Positions 27,666 through 35,896 of a DNA stretch of 64,000 nt are shown here, piece after piece; the first letter of the stretch is position 1, and every line of letters starts with the position of its first letter. Position numbers and translations under genes: made by a program. Source of the DNA: JACDAN01 sp963721345 (GTDB lineage: Bacteria; Actinomycetota; Thermoleophilia; Gaiellales; Gaiellaceae); assembly GCA_963721345.1 (NCBI GenBank), contig CAVRIT010000001.1:1736001-1800000 (forward strand), written 5' to 3'. Under the pieces are notes generated by a model that saw only the letters and a list, made by a program, of their open reading frames with translations, had not been told where the DNA came from and ran no database searches.

Positions 27666-28713
27666 GGCGAAGCGGCTGCTGGCCGCGGCGCTCGAGGAGG
27701 GGCCGGCGCACGCGTATCTCTTCCACGGGCCCGCTGGAGTGGGGAAGCGTCAGCTGGCCCTGGCGTTCGCCTCGGCGTTGCTGGGCGGCGATCCGCGTGT
27801 CGAGCGGCGCTCGCACCCCGACCTCTACGTGCTCGAGCCGCTCGGCGACCAGATTCGGATCGACGCGATCCGCGAGCTGCGCCGCGACCTCCACATGCGC
27901 CCGTTCGAGGCGGACCGGCGCGTGTACCTGATCTTCGGCGCGCACGTGATGAACGACGAGGCCGCCGACGCGCTGCTGAAAGATCTGGAAGAGCCGCCGC
28001 CCTACGCCGTCATGGTCCTCGTCGCGGACGACGTCGGCCCGATGCCGCAGACGATCCTCTCGCGCTGCCAGGCGGTCCCGTTCCGGCGGTTGTCAGAGCG
28101 CGCCGTGCGGGAGGCGATCTCGGCGCGGGCCGCGGGACTCAGCCCGAACGAGGAGGCGGCGCTCGCCCGGGTCGCGGCGGGACGGCTCGACCGGGTCGAC
28201 CGGCTGCTCGATCCCCGCGCGGCTGAGCGGCGCGCTTCGCTGCTTCGCGTCGCGCGTGCGGTCTACCGCGACGCGGCGTTCGAGCCGGCCGAGGCCGCGG
28301 CCACCGTGGTCGAGGCTGCGGGGGAGCGAGCGAAGGAAGCGCGCGAGCGCGCGGAGCAGGCGCTCGAGACGATGGATCTTCCGGCCCGCGAGGCGGAGCA
28401 GTGGCTGCGGCGCGCGGCGCGCGGCGCCGAGCGGGAGGAGCTCCTGCTGGCGCTGGAGGAGCTCGGCGCGTGGTACCGAGACCTGATCGCCGTCGCCGTT
28501 GGAGCTGAGACCACCGCGATCCATGTCGACCACCTCGACGAGCTCCGCGAGGACGCCTCCGCCGAGCGCTCGGCTGCCGCCGAGGCCGCGGCTGAGCTGG
28601 TGCGGCAGACCTGGCGCGAGCTCCAGGAGCTTCAGCTCCAGGCCCCACTCGCCTTCGAGGCGCTGTTCGTCCAGCTCCGGCGCGCCTTCGCCGGCTCGCT
28701 GGTCGCCGTTTGA
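27631..28713 (+). CDS. holB: DNA polymerase III delta' subunit
   Basis: 360 residues from a GTG 3 nt after a full AAGGAGG at 27621-27627, overlapping tmk by 35 bp. AAA+ clamp-loader features: AYLFHGPAGVGKRQLALAFA (Walker A), HPDLYVLEP, the DADLLL-like MNDEAADALLKDLEEPP, and the sensor SRCQAVPFR. The zinc module usually found between Walker A and B is missing: only RRSHPD is seen where the four-cysteine loop sits in other bacteria. The C-terminal collar helices are long and charged. It loads the sliding clamp with the other clamp-loader subunits. Confidence 0.88.
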   Translation: MNTFENVPEQAEAKRLLAAALEEGPAHAYLFHGPAGVGKRQLALAFASALLGGDPRVERRSHPDLYVLEPLGDQIRIDAIRELRRDLHMRPFEADRRVYLIFGAHVMNDEAADALLKDLEEPPPYAVMVLVADDVGPMPQTILSRCQAVPFRRLSERAVREAISARAAGLSPNEEAALARVAAGRLDRVDRLLDPRAAERRASLLRVARAVYRDAAFEPAEAAATVVEAAGERAKEARERAEQALETMDLPAREAEQWLRRAARGAEREELLLALEELGAWYRDLIAVAVGAETTAIHVDHLDELREDASAERSAAAEAAAELVRQTWRELQELQLQAPLAFEALFVQLRRAFAGSLVAV

Positions 28714-29714
28714 GGCGCATCCTTCTCCTGCTCGCCGTCCTGGTGGCGGCCGGGTGCGGCGGGGAGGACCCCGCGCAGGAGCTCGGCCTGGCGGACCTCG
28801 AGGCGCGCATGCTCCGCCTCAGCGACCTGCCGGAGGGCTTTCGCTACGGCGACGACCGGGGCTGCAGCGAAGTCGGGACGACCGAGGGGCAGGAGCCGGA
28901 GCTCGACGAGTTCCTGATCGAGACGCAGCCGAGCGGCTGCATCGTCGAGTTCTCGCGGGAGTGGGGCGGTGAGCCGTGGCTGGTGCACGCCGCGCTCTTC
29001 GTGTTCGGCTCGGAGGAGGAGGCCCGTCGCGGTTGGGGGATGCGCAAGACGCTCTTCGGGAGCTTCGTCCCGATCTTCTTCACGACCGAGCACGGGCAAG
29101 GCGACGCCGTGCGCTTCGACTCACGCGGCGAGCTCAAGCGTGCAGCGGGCGAGGCGTGGCGGGACGGGCGGCTCGTCGTCGCCGTCCACGAGGAGGGTCT
29201 TGCCGGTGAGCGGGGACGCGAGTTCGCCGCCGAGGTCGCGGAGAAGCAGCGGGAGCGAATCGAGTCGCCGTCGAGCCCCGCGGCGGAGGATGACCGTGAG
29301 GTCGCCCTGGAGGATCCGGCGATCGCGATCCCGGTCTACTGGCTCGGCCGGGAGTTCGAGCCGGCCGGACTGCCGAAGCTGACGCTCGAGTCGAGCTCGC
29401 ACGAGCGTGGCGGCGGGCCGGGGAACGACGTGAAGATCGACTACCGGGGCGGCGTGACGCTGGACCTCTGGCGACCGGAGGCCTGGCAGCGGTTTGCCGA
29501 GACGCGGCTCGGGCGGCTCGCGCGGTGCCAGGCACAAGGACGGGTCCGGATCTGCCGGGCCCCGATCGGCCACTGGCTCGCGCAGGTGCACCACGACGAG
29601 GTGGTCGTCGCGGTGAACATGCCGTACTGCTTCACGTGCAGCCGCCCGGCCGACGACCCGTACAACTCGCGCGAGGCGATCGAGGCAGTGGTGAGCGGGC
29701 TGCGCCGGCGCTGA
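28710..29714 (+). CDS. Lipoprotein of unknown function
   Basis: 334 residues from a TTG overlapping the holB stop (TTGA). Signal peptide with lipobox LVAAGCGG (Cys about residue 16), so predicted to be lipid-anchored on the outer face of the membrane. The mature part repeats short alpha/beta segments (RLSDLPEGFRYGDD, LFVFGSEEEARRGWG, AVRFDSRGEL, RDGRLVVAVHEE), a style seen in actinobacterial lipoproteins of unknown role. Four further cysteines (CSEV, GCIV, RICR and CFTC types) could form disulfides. Position after tmk-holB is probably incidental. Confidence 0.7.
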   Translation: MRRILLLLAVLVAAGCGGEDPAQELGLADLEARMLRLSDLPEGFRYGDDRGCSEVGTTEGQEPELDEFLIETQPSGCIVEFSREWGGEPWLVHAALFVFGSEEEARRGWGMRKTLFGSFVPIFFTTEHGQGDAVRFDSRGELKRAAGEAWRDGRLVVAVHEEGLAGERGREFAAEVAEKQRERIESPSSPAAEDDREVALEDPAIAIPVYWLGREFEPAGLPKLTLESSSHERGGGPGNDVKIDYRGGVTLDLWRPEAWQRFAETRLGRLARCQAQGRVRICRAPIGHWLAQVHHDEVVVAVNMPYCFTCSRPADDPYNSREAIEAVVSGLRRR

Positions 29715-29822
29715 GCTTCACCAACCTTTCTGCTTTCAAACGGTTACGCGTATGGCTTCTGCGGGTAGCACCAGCGAGTCAACTGTCGTCTGTCCGCGCG
29801 AGCGGAAAGAGGGAGAGATCAG

Positions 29823-30614
29823 ATGAAGAGACTCGTGCTACTTGCAGTCGTCGCGGCAGTCGTCGGCCTGGGCGTCGCCCCGGGCGCCTTGGCGGCCGAT
29901 TACCGCTGTCCGCCGGGGTCGACGGTGGTCCCGCCCGTCGTCGACGGAAACGTCATCGTCCAGCCGGGCGCGTTCTGCATCGGCTTCGGCTCGCAGATCA
30001 AGGGCAATGTGGAGGTCCTCCCGAACGCGATCGGCTTCCACCTCCACGGCGGAAACGTGGTTGGGAACGTCCAGGCCGAGAATCCCCAGTTCGACATCCG
30101 GATCTTCGTCGCGACCGTTCGCGGCAGCATCCAGATCAAGAAGACGCGCCCCGGCACAGCCGGCGCGATCTGCCGGAGCGAGGTCTTCGGCGACATCATC
30201 CTCGAGGAGAACGCGGGAATCACGACCGTCGGGATCGGATTCCCCACAGACGTCTGCACTGCCGGCAACACCGTCCACGGCCAGGTGAAGCTGGGCAAGA
30301 ACGTGTTCTCCGGGATCTGGAACGTCCAGGGGAACACGATCCTCGCGGCGCCCGTGTGCGCGACTGTCGCCAACCCGACGCTCTGCGGCGGCTTGATGGG
30401 CAACCTGCAGGTGTTCGACAACGTGATCACCGCGGGTCAGCTGAACATCAGCGCGAACTCGGTACGCGAGGATCTCCAGGTGGTCAAGAACAGCGGCACG
30501 ACGCGCGTCATCGGCAATCAGATCGGCGAGAACCTCCAGTGCTTCGAGAACACGCCGCCTCCGGTGTCGCTCGGCAACTTCGCTCGAGACCGGCAGGGGC
30601 AGTGCCTCGCCTGA
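29823..30614 (+). CDS. Secreted repeat protein, probably beta-helical
   Basis: 263 residues; ATG with GGGAGA upstream. Signal peptide (RLVLLAVVAAVVGLGVAPGALAAD). The mature protein is built of short units with Gly-Asn and Val/Ile in register (DGNVIV, KGNVEVL, GNVVGNVQ, RGSIQIKK, FGDIILEE, HGQVKLGKN, MGNLQVFDN, REDLQVVKN, GENLQCFEN). This is the pattern of a single-stranded right-handed beta-helix, as in bactofilin- or polymer-type proteins. Several cysteines. No catalytic residues are evident. A hairpin follows the stop. Function unknown, probably a structural surface or envelope protein. Confidence 0.6.
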   Translation: MKRLVLLAVVAAVVGLGVAPGALAADYRCPPGSTVVPPVVDGNVIVQPGAFCIGFGSQIKGNVEVLPNAIGFHLHGGNVVGNVQAENPQFDIRIFVATVRGSIQIKKTRPGTAGAICRSEVFGDIILEENAGITTVGIGFPTDVCTAGNTVHGQVKLGKNVFSGIWNVQGNTILAAPVCATVANPTLCGGLMGNLQVFDNVITAGQLNISANSVREDLQVVKNSGTTRVIGNQIGENLQCFENTPPPVSLGNFARDRQGQCLA

Positions 30615-30623
30615 GATCGGCTC

Positions 30624-30655
30624 GCGGGAGGGTCGGCAGCAGCCGGCCCTCCCGC
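30624..30655 (+). terminator. Stem-loop after the secreted repeat protein
   Basis: GCGGGAGGG at 30624-30632 pairs with CCCTCCCGC at 30647-30655, with inner GGC/GCC pairing, starting 10 bases after the stop codon of the gene at 29823. No U-tract. A good intrinsic terminator candidate ahead of the tRNA gene. Confidence 0.6.
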
Positions 30656-30695
30656 ACATCCACGGCGGCGGAGCGCGGCTAAGCTAGGCCTGTCT

Positions 30696-30768
30696 GCCGA
30701 CGTAGCTCAGCTGGTAGAGCACTTCACTCGTAATGAAGGGGTCCCCGGTTCGAGTCCGGGCGTCGGCT
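30696..30768 (+). tRNA. tRNA-Thr (anticodon CGT)
   Basis: 73 nt with discriminator T. The acceptor stem GCCGACG pairs with CGTCGGC. The D-arm contains AGCTCAGCTGGTAGAGC. The anticodon stem CTTCA/TGAAG encloses the loop CTCGTAA, giving anticodon CGT (reads ACG, Thr). The T-arm CCCCGG/CCGGG carries TTCGAGT. The 3' CCA is not encoded. The convergent cupin gene ends immediately next to it. Confidence 0.95.
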
Positions 30769-31287
30769 TCATTCCTCTGCGTCGGGCAGCGGTCCGACGA
30801 ACTCGACGCCGTACTCCTTGCTGGCTTGCTTGATCTGCGCCCGGTCGATCGACTCGAGCGGCGGTAGGCCTCCCGGTCTCGAAGGCAGCGTGATCGCCCG
30901 GTAGAACTCCCCATGCCGGGGCGTGGTGAGAACCAGGTAGCGGGCCGTTTCCGACTCGACTCGGAACCCGTGAACGGTTCCGCCGGGTAGATGTGCGAAC
31001 GAACCGGCCTTCGCCCGAACCCCGGGCTGGTCCCCGATGTAGAGGGTGAGCTCGCCCTCGAGCACGTAAAACGACTCCATGTCGTCCCGGTGCACGTGCA
31101 GCGGGACGCTATCCCCGCTCTTCGCGATCTCGTCGACCAGAGTGAACGCCCCTTCCGTCTGCTCCCCCGTGGCAAGGAAGTACGTGGACGTCTCTCCCAT
31201 CCAGCGAAGCTCGGCCTCTCCGGGTTGGTGCAGATATGCGCCGGCAACCAAGCGGCCGACAGTACACCTTCGCCACAAGGCCTGCAT
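30769..31287 (-). CDS. Cupin-domain protein, quercetinase-like
   Basis: 172 residues if the ATG at 31287 is used; the start is uncertain. The cupin motif-1 stretch SVPLHVHRDDMESFYVLEGEL provides two His and a Glu, and motif 2 (FAHLPGGTVHGFRV) provides the third His, so all metal ligands are present. A lead-in of FLATGEQTEGAFTLVDEI is common in cupin-2 proteins close to quercetin 2,3-dioxygenase. The enzymatic activity is not deducible. It converges directly on tRNA-Thr and diverges from the acyltransferase at 31320 with a 32-bp gap. Confidence 0.75.
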   Translation of the reverse strand: MQALWRRCTVGRLVAGAYLHQPGEAELRWMGETSTYFLATGEQTEGAFTLVDEIAKSGDSVPLHVHRDDMESFYVLEGELTLYIGDQPGVRAKAGSFAHLPGGTVHGFRVESETARYLVLTTPRHGEFYRAITLPSRPGGLPPLESIDRAQIKQASKEYGVEFVGPLPDAEE

Positions 31288-31319
31288 GTGCAGGACTTTT
31301 GTGCTGATACTGCGCCGCG

Positions 31320-31772
31320 ATGATGATCACGGAGCGCTCGAAGCGCGTCATCCCGTTCCGTCCGCACGACGCGAAGCGCGTCGGTGAGGGCTGCTTCTAC
31401 CTCGACCAGATCGTCTGGCTGAACGGCGACTCGATCGAGCTCGGCGACCGGGTCGGCTTCAACTACGGCTGCTACGTGAACGGCTACGGCGGCCTCCGGA
31501 TCGGCGACCGCTCGATCGTCGGCCCCTACTCGATGATCCACACGGCCAACCACGAGATGGACCCGGAGCGGCCGATCGTCGATCAGGGCTGGACGAAGAG
31601 CCCGGTGGAGATCGGCGTGGACTGCTGGATCGGAATGGGCGTGTGCATCCTCCCCGGAGCTCGGATCGGCGACGGGTGCATCGTCGGGGCGGGCAGCGTC
31701 GTCGTGGCCGGCGAGCTCGAGCCGAACTCCGTCGCCGTCGGCAACCCGGCCCGCATCATCAAGAAGCGCTGA
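31320..31772 (+). CDS. Hexapeptide-repeat (LbH) acyltransferase, first gene of the glycan cluster
   Basis: 150 residues of left-handed beta-helix repeats: SIELGDRVGFNYGCYV, then LRIGDRSIVGPYSMIHT, then VEIGVDCWIGMGVCILPGA, then IGDGCIVGAGSVV. The active-site-type His is in IHTANHEMD, as in maltose O-acetyltransferase/VatB relatives. It probably O-acetylates a sugar of the exopolysaccharide or a nucleotide sugar. The next gene overlaps its stop by one base. Confidence 0.8.
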   Translation: MMITERSKRVIPFRPHDAKRVGEGCFYLDQIVWLNGDSIELGDRVGFNYGCYVNGYGGLRIGDRSIVGPYSMIHTANHEMDPERPIVDQGWTKSPVEIGVDCWIGMGVCILPGARIGDGCIVGAGSVVVAGELEPNSVAVGNPARIIKKR

Positions 31773-32830
31773 TGCGCGTCCTCTTCCTGCAGCAGCAGCC
31801 CTGCGTGCGGGCGCTCAAGTACGCCGTCGCCCTGCGTGCCGCTGACCCGCGGCTCGAGCTCGCCTTCGCGTACCAGGGGAAGACGCTGACGGAGTGGTAC
31901 GGCTCGGGCGACGAGCTCTTCGAGCGCTGGTGGAACCTCGGTTCGGATCCTGAGGCCGGCCTGCGGGGCGCGGTGGAGGAGTTCCGGCCGGACCTGATCC
32001 ACAGCCACAACCTGCCGGACTCCCTGACCGCGATCGCCCTGGAGCTCTTCGCCGGCAGGATCCCGATCGTCCACGACGTCCACGACCTCCAGAGCCTCAG
32101 GCGGACGCCCTACGAGCACGGCTTCCCCGAGCCCGGAGAGACGCTTGCCCTCGAGCGACTCGCGGTCGAGCACTGCTCGGCGCTCGTCGCGGTCTCGGAG
32201 GAGCTCCTCGACGAGATCCGAGCCCGCTATCGCCCGCCTGCCCGGACGCTGGTCCTCCCGAACTACGCGCTCCGCCGAGACCTGCCCTCGGCGTTGCCGC
32301 CCGCGAACGGGAACGGACACCCGCCGCGGCTCGTCTACCAGGGGACGCTCTCCACGAACGGCGGCCACTACGACCTGCGCGAGATTTTCCGCCGGATCGT
32401 CAAGGAAGGCCTCGCGCTCGACGTGTACCCCTCCCGTCCCGTGCCCGAGTACGCCGGCCTTTCCGGCGTCCGCCTCCACGCCACGCTCCCGCCGCAGCGG
32501 CTGCTCGCCGCGCTGCCCGCGTACGACTTCGGCTGGGCGGGCTTCAACTCGGACCTGAACGGGGCGCACCTCGACACCTGCCTGCCCAACAAGGCGTACG
32601 AGTACGTGGGCTGCGGGCTGCCGGTCCTGACGCTGTCGCACCGGGCGCTCTCGCGGCTGGTAGCCGAACGGGGCCTCGGCCTGAGCCTCTCGACGATCGA
32701 CGGCCTCGGGGATCAGCTCGCGGCGCTCGACCGCGTGGAGCTCCGCCGCACGATCGCGTCGGCTCGGCTCGGCCTCACGATGGAGGCGAACATCCACCGG
32801 CTTCGGGACCTCTACGAGTCGGTCGCCTAA
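31772..32830 (+). CDS. GT4-family glycosyltransferase
   Basis: 352 residues from an ATG sharing one base with the previous stop. A GT-B fold is indicated by the N-terminal RVLFLQQQPCVRALKYA, the SHNLPDS acceptor-side segment, DVHDLQSL, the PNYALRR linker between domains, and the donor-site region NKAYEYVGCGLPVLTL, which replaces the usual E-x7-E with weaker identity. It likely adds a sugar to the lipid-linked glycan precursor in the cytosol. Confidence 0.7.
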   Translation: MRVLFLQQQPCVRALKYAVALRAADPRLELAFAYQGKTLTEWYGSGDELFERWWNLGSDPEAGLRGAVEEFRPDLIHSHNLPDSLTAIALELFAGRIPIVHDVHDLQSLRRTPYEHGFPEPGETLALERLAVEHCSALVAVSEELLDEIRARYRPPARTLVLPNYALRRDLPSALPPANGNGHPPRLVYQGTLSTNGGHYDLREIFRRIVKEGLALDVYPSRPVPEYAGLSGVRLHATLPPQRLLAALPAYDFGWAGFNSDLNGAHLDTCLPNKAYEYVGCGLPVLTLSHRALSRLVAERGLGLSLSTIDGLGDQLAALDRVELRRTIASARLGLTMEANIHRLRDLYESVA

Positions 32831-32849
32831 TCCCCGAACTGTGCGATCG

Positions 32850-33956
32850 CTAGCCGGCGCGCGGAACGGCGTAGTAGAGCCTCCGTGCGACGCTGGATCG
32901 TTTCAGGCGCCGGCGAAGGCGGATGCCGCCGACGAGCAGCTCGACTGCGGCCCGGCCGCGCAGCGTCTGCGCGAGCCCGATCCCCTCGTGGATCGGCTCG
33001 AACCGGTCGGTGAAGCGTTGTTTGTGCGGCGCGGCCCCGCCGAGCAGCTCCACCCGCGTGACCCCCTCGGCGGCCGCGAGCTCGAGCGACTGCAGCTTGA
33101 CCTCGTAGCCGGGAGCGAAGCGGGCGTAGGCGGGGTCGAAGGCCATCGTCACGCCATATGCCCGTCCCGCCAGGTGAAGCGCGAGCGCGAAGGCGACGGC
33201 CGCGCCGCCGACGCGGAGTGTGACGAGGCGAGGCACCTCGGTCTCGGAGAGGCGTCGTATCGCAGCGCGGTGGAAGTCCCTCCCCACGGACGTCGCGAAG
33301 CCGGACGGATCGCGGCGGCCCCGCCATCGCAAGGCATGGACGCGAAAGGCGTCGTCGAGCGCGGTGTCCAGCTCCGCGCGGGTGCGCGCCACCGAGATCT
33401 CGACCGGGCCCATCGTTTCGAGTCGACGCATTCGCCGCCGCCGCTCGCTGCGGGCTTTCGAGGACATCCTCGCGCGGTAGACGTCGTCCCACGGTCCGTC
33501 GAGGTCGAGCACCGGCGCCTCGAGCCGCTCGAGCACGTGCAGCGAGGCTGCCGGCAATGCGGCCGCGAGACGGCTCGACCCCGGAAGGCCGAAGAGGTCG
33601 GCGAAGTCGTGCCGCCCGGAGAGCGCCCGCTCGGCCAGCTCGCCGACGACCGAGGGCGGCTCGCTCGGCGCGATCAGCGCATCGGCCAGGATCGCCCCGT
33701 TCCCCCCGAGGAACTCAGTCACACGCAGCCCGGCGCGACGACGCGTGCAGAGGGGCAGCGCGCCGACGAGGCGTCCGTCGCGATGTGCGACGTGGACGGT
33801 CAGCTCACCGCTGTCGCCGTAGTGACGCCACCACTCCACGAGCCACCCGTGCAGCAAGAAGGGGCTCGGCCGCGGCATTGCGCAGACGAGCTCGTCCCAG
33901 CCGTCGAGGGACTCGAACTCGGCCTCGGATGAGATCCTCCCCAGCTGGAACGTCAT
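32850..33956 (-). CDS. FemAB/GNAT-like acyltransferase (Acetyltransf_6), paralogue A
   Basis: 368 residues. Characteristic BioF2/Acetyltransf_6 layout: SPFLLHGWLVEWWRHYG near residue 31, then VHVAHRDGRLVGALPL, a basic segment (SSKARSERRRRMRRLE) and a second GNAT lobe with LVTLRVGGAAVAFALAL and MAFDPAYARFAPG. Clearly paralogous to the gene at 35897. It starts 4 bp inside the end of the sugar-transferase gene (ATGA) and is therefore coupled to it. Probably acylates or aminoacylates a glycan sugar; the donor is unknown. Confidence 0.75.
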   Translation of the reverse strand: MTFQLGRISSEAEFESLDGWDELVCAMPRPSPFLLHGWLVEWWRHYGDSGELTVHVAHRDGRLVGALPLCTRRRAGLRVTEFLGGNGAILADALIAPSEPPSVVGELAERALSGRHDFADLFGLPGSSRLAAALPAASLHVLERLEAPVLDLDGPWDDVYRARMSSKARSERRRRMRRLETMGPVEISVARTRAELDTALDDAFRVHALRWRGRRDPSGFATSVGRDFHRAAIRRLSETEVPRLVTLRVGGAAVAFALALHLAGRAYGVTMAFDPAYARFAPGYEVKLQSLELAAAEGVTRVELLGGAAPHKQRFTDRFEPIHEGIGLAQTLRGRAAVELLVGGIRLRRRLKRSSVARRLYYAVPRAG

Positions 33957-35296
33957 CGACCAGGGCGCAGGAGCACGGAAGAGAACGTCTTCGCGCAGAT
34001 CGCGAGGTCGACGACGATGTTCCGATGCCGGATGTACCAGAGGTCGTAGGAGAGCTTGTCCGCGGCGCCGTCGACGTCCGACGCGTAGTCGCGACGCAGC
34101 TGAGCCCAGCCCGTGATCCCGGGCTTGACGAGCAGGCGCCGCGTGAAGAACGGCACGGCCTCCTCGAGCATGGGGATGAACTCAGGCCGCTCCGGCCGCG
34201 GGCCGACGATCGACATCTCGCCCTTGAGGACGTTGACGAGCTGGGGGAGCTCGTCCAGGTGCGTACGGCGTAGCACCCGCCCCGCGCGGGTGACACGAGG
34301 GTCGCAATGGGCGGCGAAGGCCGGCCGGCCCGGTTCCTCTGCGTCGAGGCCCATCGTCCGGAACTTGAACATCGTGAACCGCCGGCCCCCTTCGCCGACC
34401 CGTGTCTGCCGGTACACGATCGGGCCCGGCGTGAGCCGGATGAGGGCGACGACGACGAGCATCGCCGGTGCGGCGAGGAGCAGCAGAACCGACGCGACGA
34501 GGACGTCAAACGTGCGCTTCGCGAACCGTGTGTACGGCCGCTGCCACAGGTGGAAGATGCTCATGAACCACGCGGGCTTCAGGCCCTCGAGCGGGATCCG
34601 CCCGAACGCGTGGTCGAAGAACTGCGCGTGGCCGACGACCTTGACGCCGGCATCGGGAGCGCTGAGTAGCCGGTCGAGCGCCTTTGTGGAGCTCTCTCCG
34701 TCCGTGAGCAGGATCAGATCCGGTCGCTGCTCGTCGATCACGCGAGCGAGCTCTGCGACCGTCCCGAGTCGCGCCGGATCGCGAACGTCGTCGTCGACGG
34801 CGCCGACGACGGTGAACGGCGCATGACCCTCGAACGAGATCGCCTCGGCGACCTCCTCCGCGCAGCTCGACGGCCCCACGACGAGGACTCGCTGCCTGCC
34901 GAGGACGCGCGCGGACATGCATTCCCAGAGCGTGGCGAGCGTGAAGACCGATAGAGCGAGCAAGAGGATCGTCGACGAAGACATCCCGAGCCCGGGCACC
35001 CACAGCGCCACTGCCGAGACGCCGACGGCTCCGGTCACGGTTCCGACCGCACAGCGAACGGGGGCCCCAAGGGTGAAGTGGACCGCCGAGAAGGCGCTGC
35101 GAAGCGCGGTCAACCACACGGCCATCAGGAGCGACGACGCGGATAGGGCTACACCCGACGGCCCGAACCGGTAGGCCATGAGGGCGTAGCACGGGACCCA
35201 GACGATGGCGATGCGGCCAACGCCCGTCACCCATCTCGCGTCGACCTTCGTTGCGGTTGAAACGTCCGCCGACCAGGAGTGCGCCCGAGGCTCCAC
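33953..35296 (-). CDS. Polyprenyl-phosphate sugar phosphotransferase (initiating glycosyltransferase)
   Basis: About 447 residues from the GTG at 35296, chosen because the frame further upstream would overlap the divergent P-loop gene. Four to five N-terminal helices are followed by a Rossmann-like segment (RVLVVGPSSCAEEVAEAI) and the WbaP/WcaJ-type catalytic domain: KRTFDVLVASVLLLLAAP, then IVYRQTRVGEGGRRFTMFKF, then RTHLDELPQLVNVLKGEMS, then GPRPERPEF and KPGITGWAQ. It transfers a sugar phosphate to undecaprenyl phosphate, the first step of exopolysaccharide assembly. Confidence 0.9.
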   Translation of the reverse strand: MEPRAHSWSADVSTATKVDARWVTGVGRIAIVWVPCYALMAYRFGPSGVALSASSLLMAVWLTALRSAFSAVHFTLGAPVRCAVGTVTGAVGVSAVALWVPGLGMSSSTILLLALSVFTLATLWECMSARVLGRQRVLVVGPSSCAEEVAEAISFEGHAPFTVVGAVDDDVRDPARLGTVAELARVIDEQRPDLILLTDGESSTKALDRLLSAPDAGVKVVGHAQFFDHAFGRIPLEGLKPAWFMSIFHLWQRPYTRFAKRTFDVLVASVLLLLAAPAMLVVVALIRLTPGPIVYRQTRVGEGGRRFTMFKFRTMGLDAEEPGRPAFAAHCDPRVTRAGRVLRRTHLDELPQLVNVLKGEMSIVGPRPERPEFIPMLEEAVPFFTRRLLVKPGITGWAQLRRDYASDVDGAADKLSYDLWYIRHRNIVVDLAICAKTFSSVLLRPGR

Positions 35297-35357
35297 ATCA
35301 AAAAGGTTCCCCAGGCGGGGCTCGCCGAGCCGAAAAATTGGAATCTCCCAAGACGAG

Positions 35358-35894
35358 GTGAAGCGGATCGTCGTCACGGGCCCGGTCGGCGCCGGAAAGT
35401 CGCGCCTCGCGCACGAGCTCGGTCGTGCGCTGGGGATCCGCGTCATCCACATCGACGCGCTCTACTGGGGGCCCGGGTGGGTCGCTACGCCCCCCGACGA
35501 GTTTGCCGCGATCCAGCGGCGCGAGCTCGGCGCCGAATCGTGGATCGTCGACGGCCAGTTCGACGACATGGACGGCGACTGGCTGCGCGCAGCCGACACG
35601 GTCGTGTTCCTCGACGCACCGGTGTTTCGCTGCCTCCGGCACGTGACACGCCGGCGGCTGAACGGCGGTGGGGGTGCCGGCGCGCCGGGCGGACCGCCGG
35701 CGCGCGCCCACCATGCGCTCGCCAAGTTCGCGCGCAACCAGTGGCGGTACCGCCGCAGCGTGCGCCGCGCGATCCTCGCCGAGCTCGAGCGGGAGCGTCG
35801 CCGGCGCGAAGTCGTGGTGCTGAGACGCCGGCAGGATGCGGCCGCGTTCCTCCAGGCCGTGGACTCGGCCGCTTCGGGCGGGGGCACCTTCTAG
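35358..35894 (+). CDS. P-loop NTPase, adenylate-kinase/FlaR-like
   Basis: 178 residues from a GTG (VKRIVVTGPVGAGKS). Walker A GPVGAGKS at residues 8-15. HIDALYWGPGWV and ESWIVDGQFDD are the signatures of the topology-modulation (FlaR-like) small kinases. LDAPVFRCLRHVTRRRL resembles their LID arginine region. A glycine- and alanine-rich insert (about 115-125) is unusual. The biological substrate is unknown. Divergent from the sugar transferase, and its stop is followed 2 bp later by the next start. Confidence 0.7.
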   Translation: MKRIVVTGPVGAGKSRLAHELGRALGIRVIHIDALYWGPGWVATPPDEFAAIQRRELGAESWIVDGQFDDMDGDWLRAADTVVFLDAPVFRCLRHVTRRRLNGGGGAGAPGGPPARAHHALAKFARNQWRYRRSVRRAILAELERERRRREVVVLRRRQDAAAFLQAVDSAASGGGTF

Positions 35895-35896
35895 AT

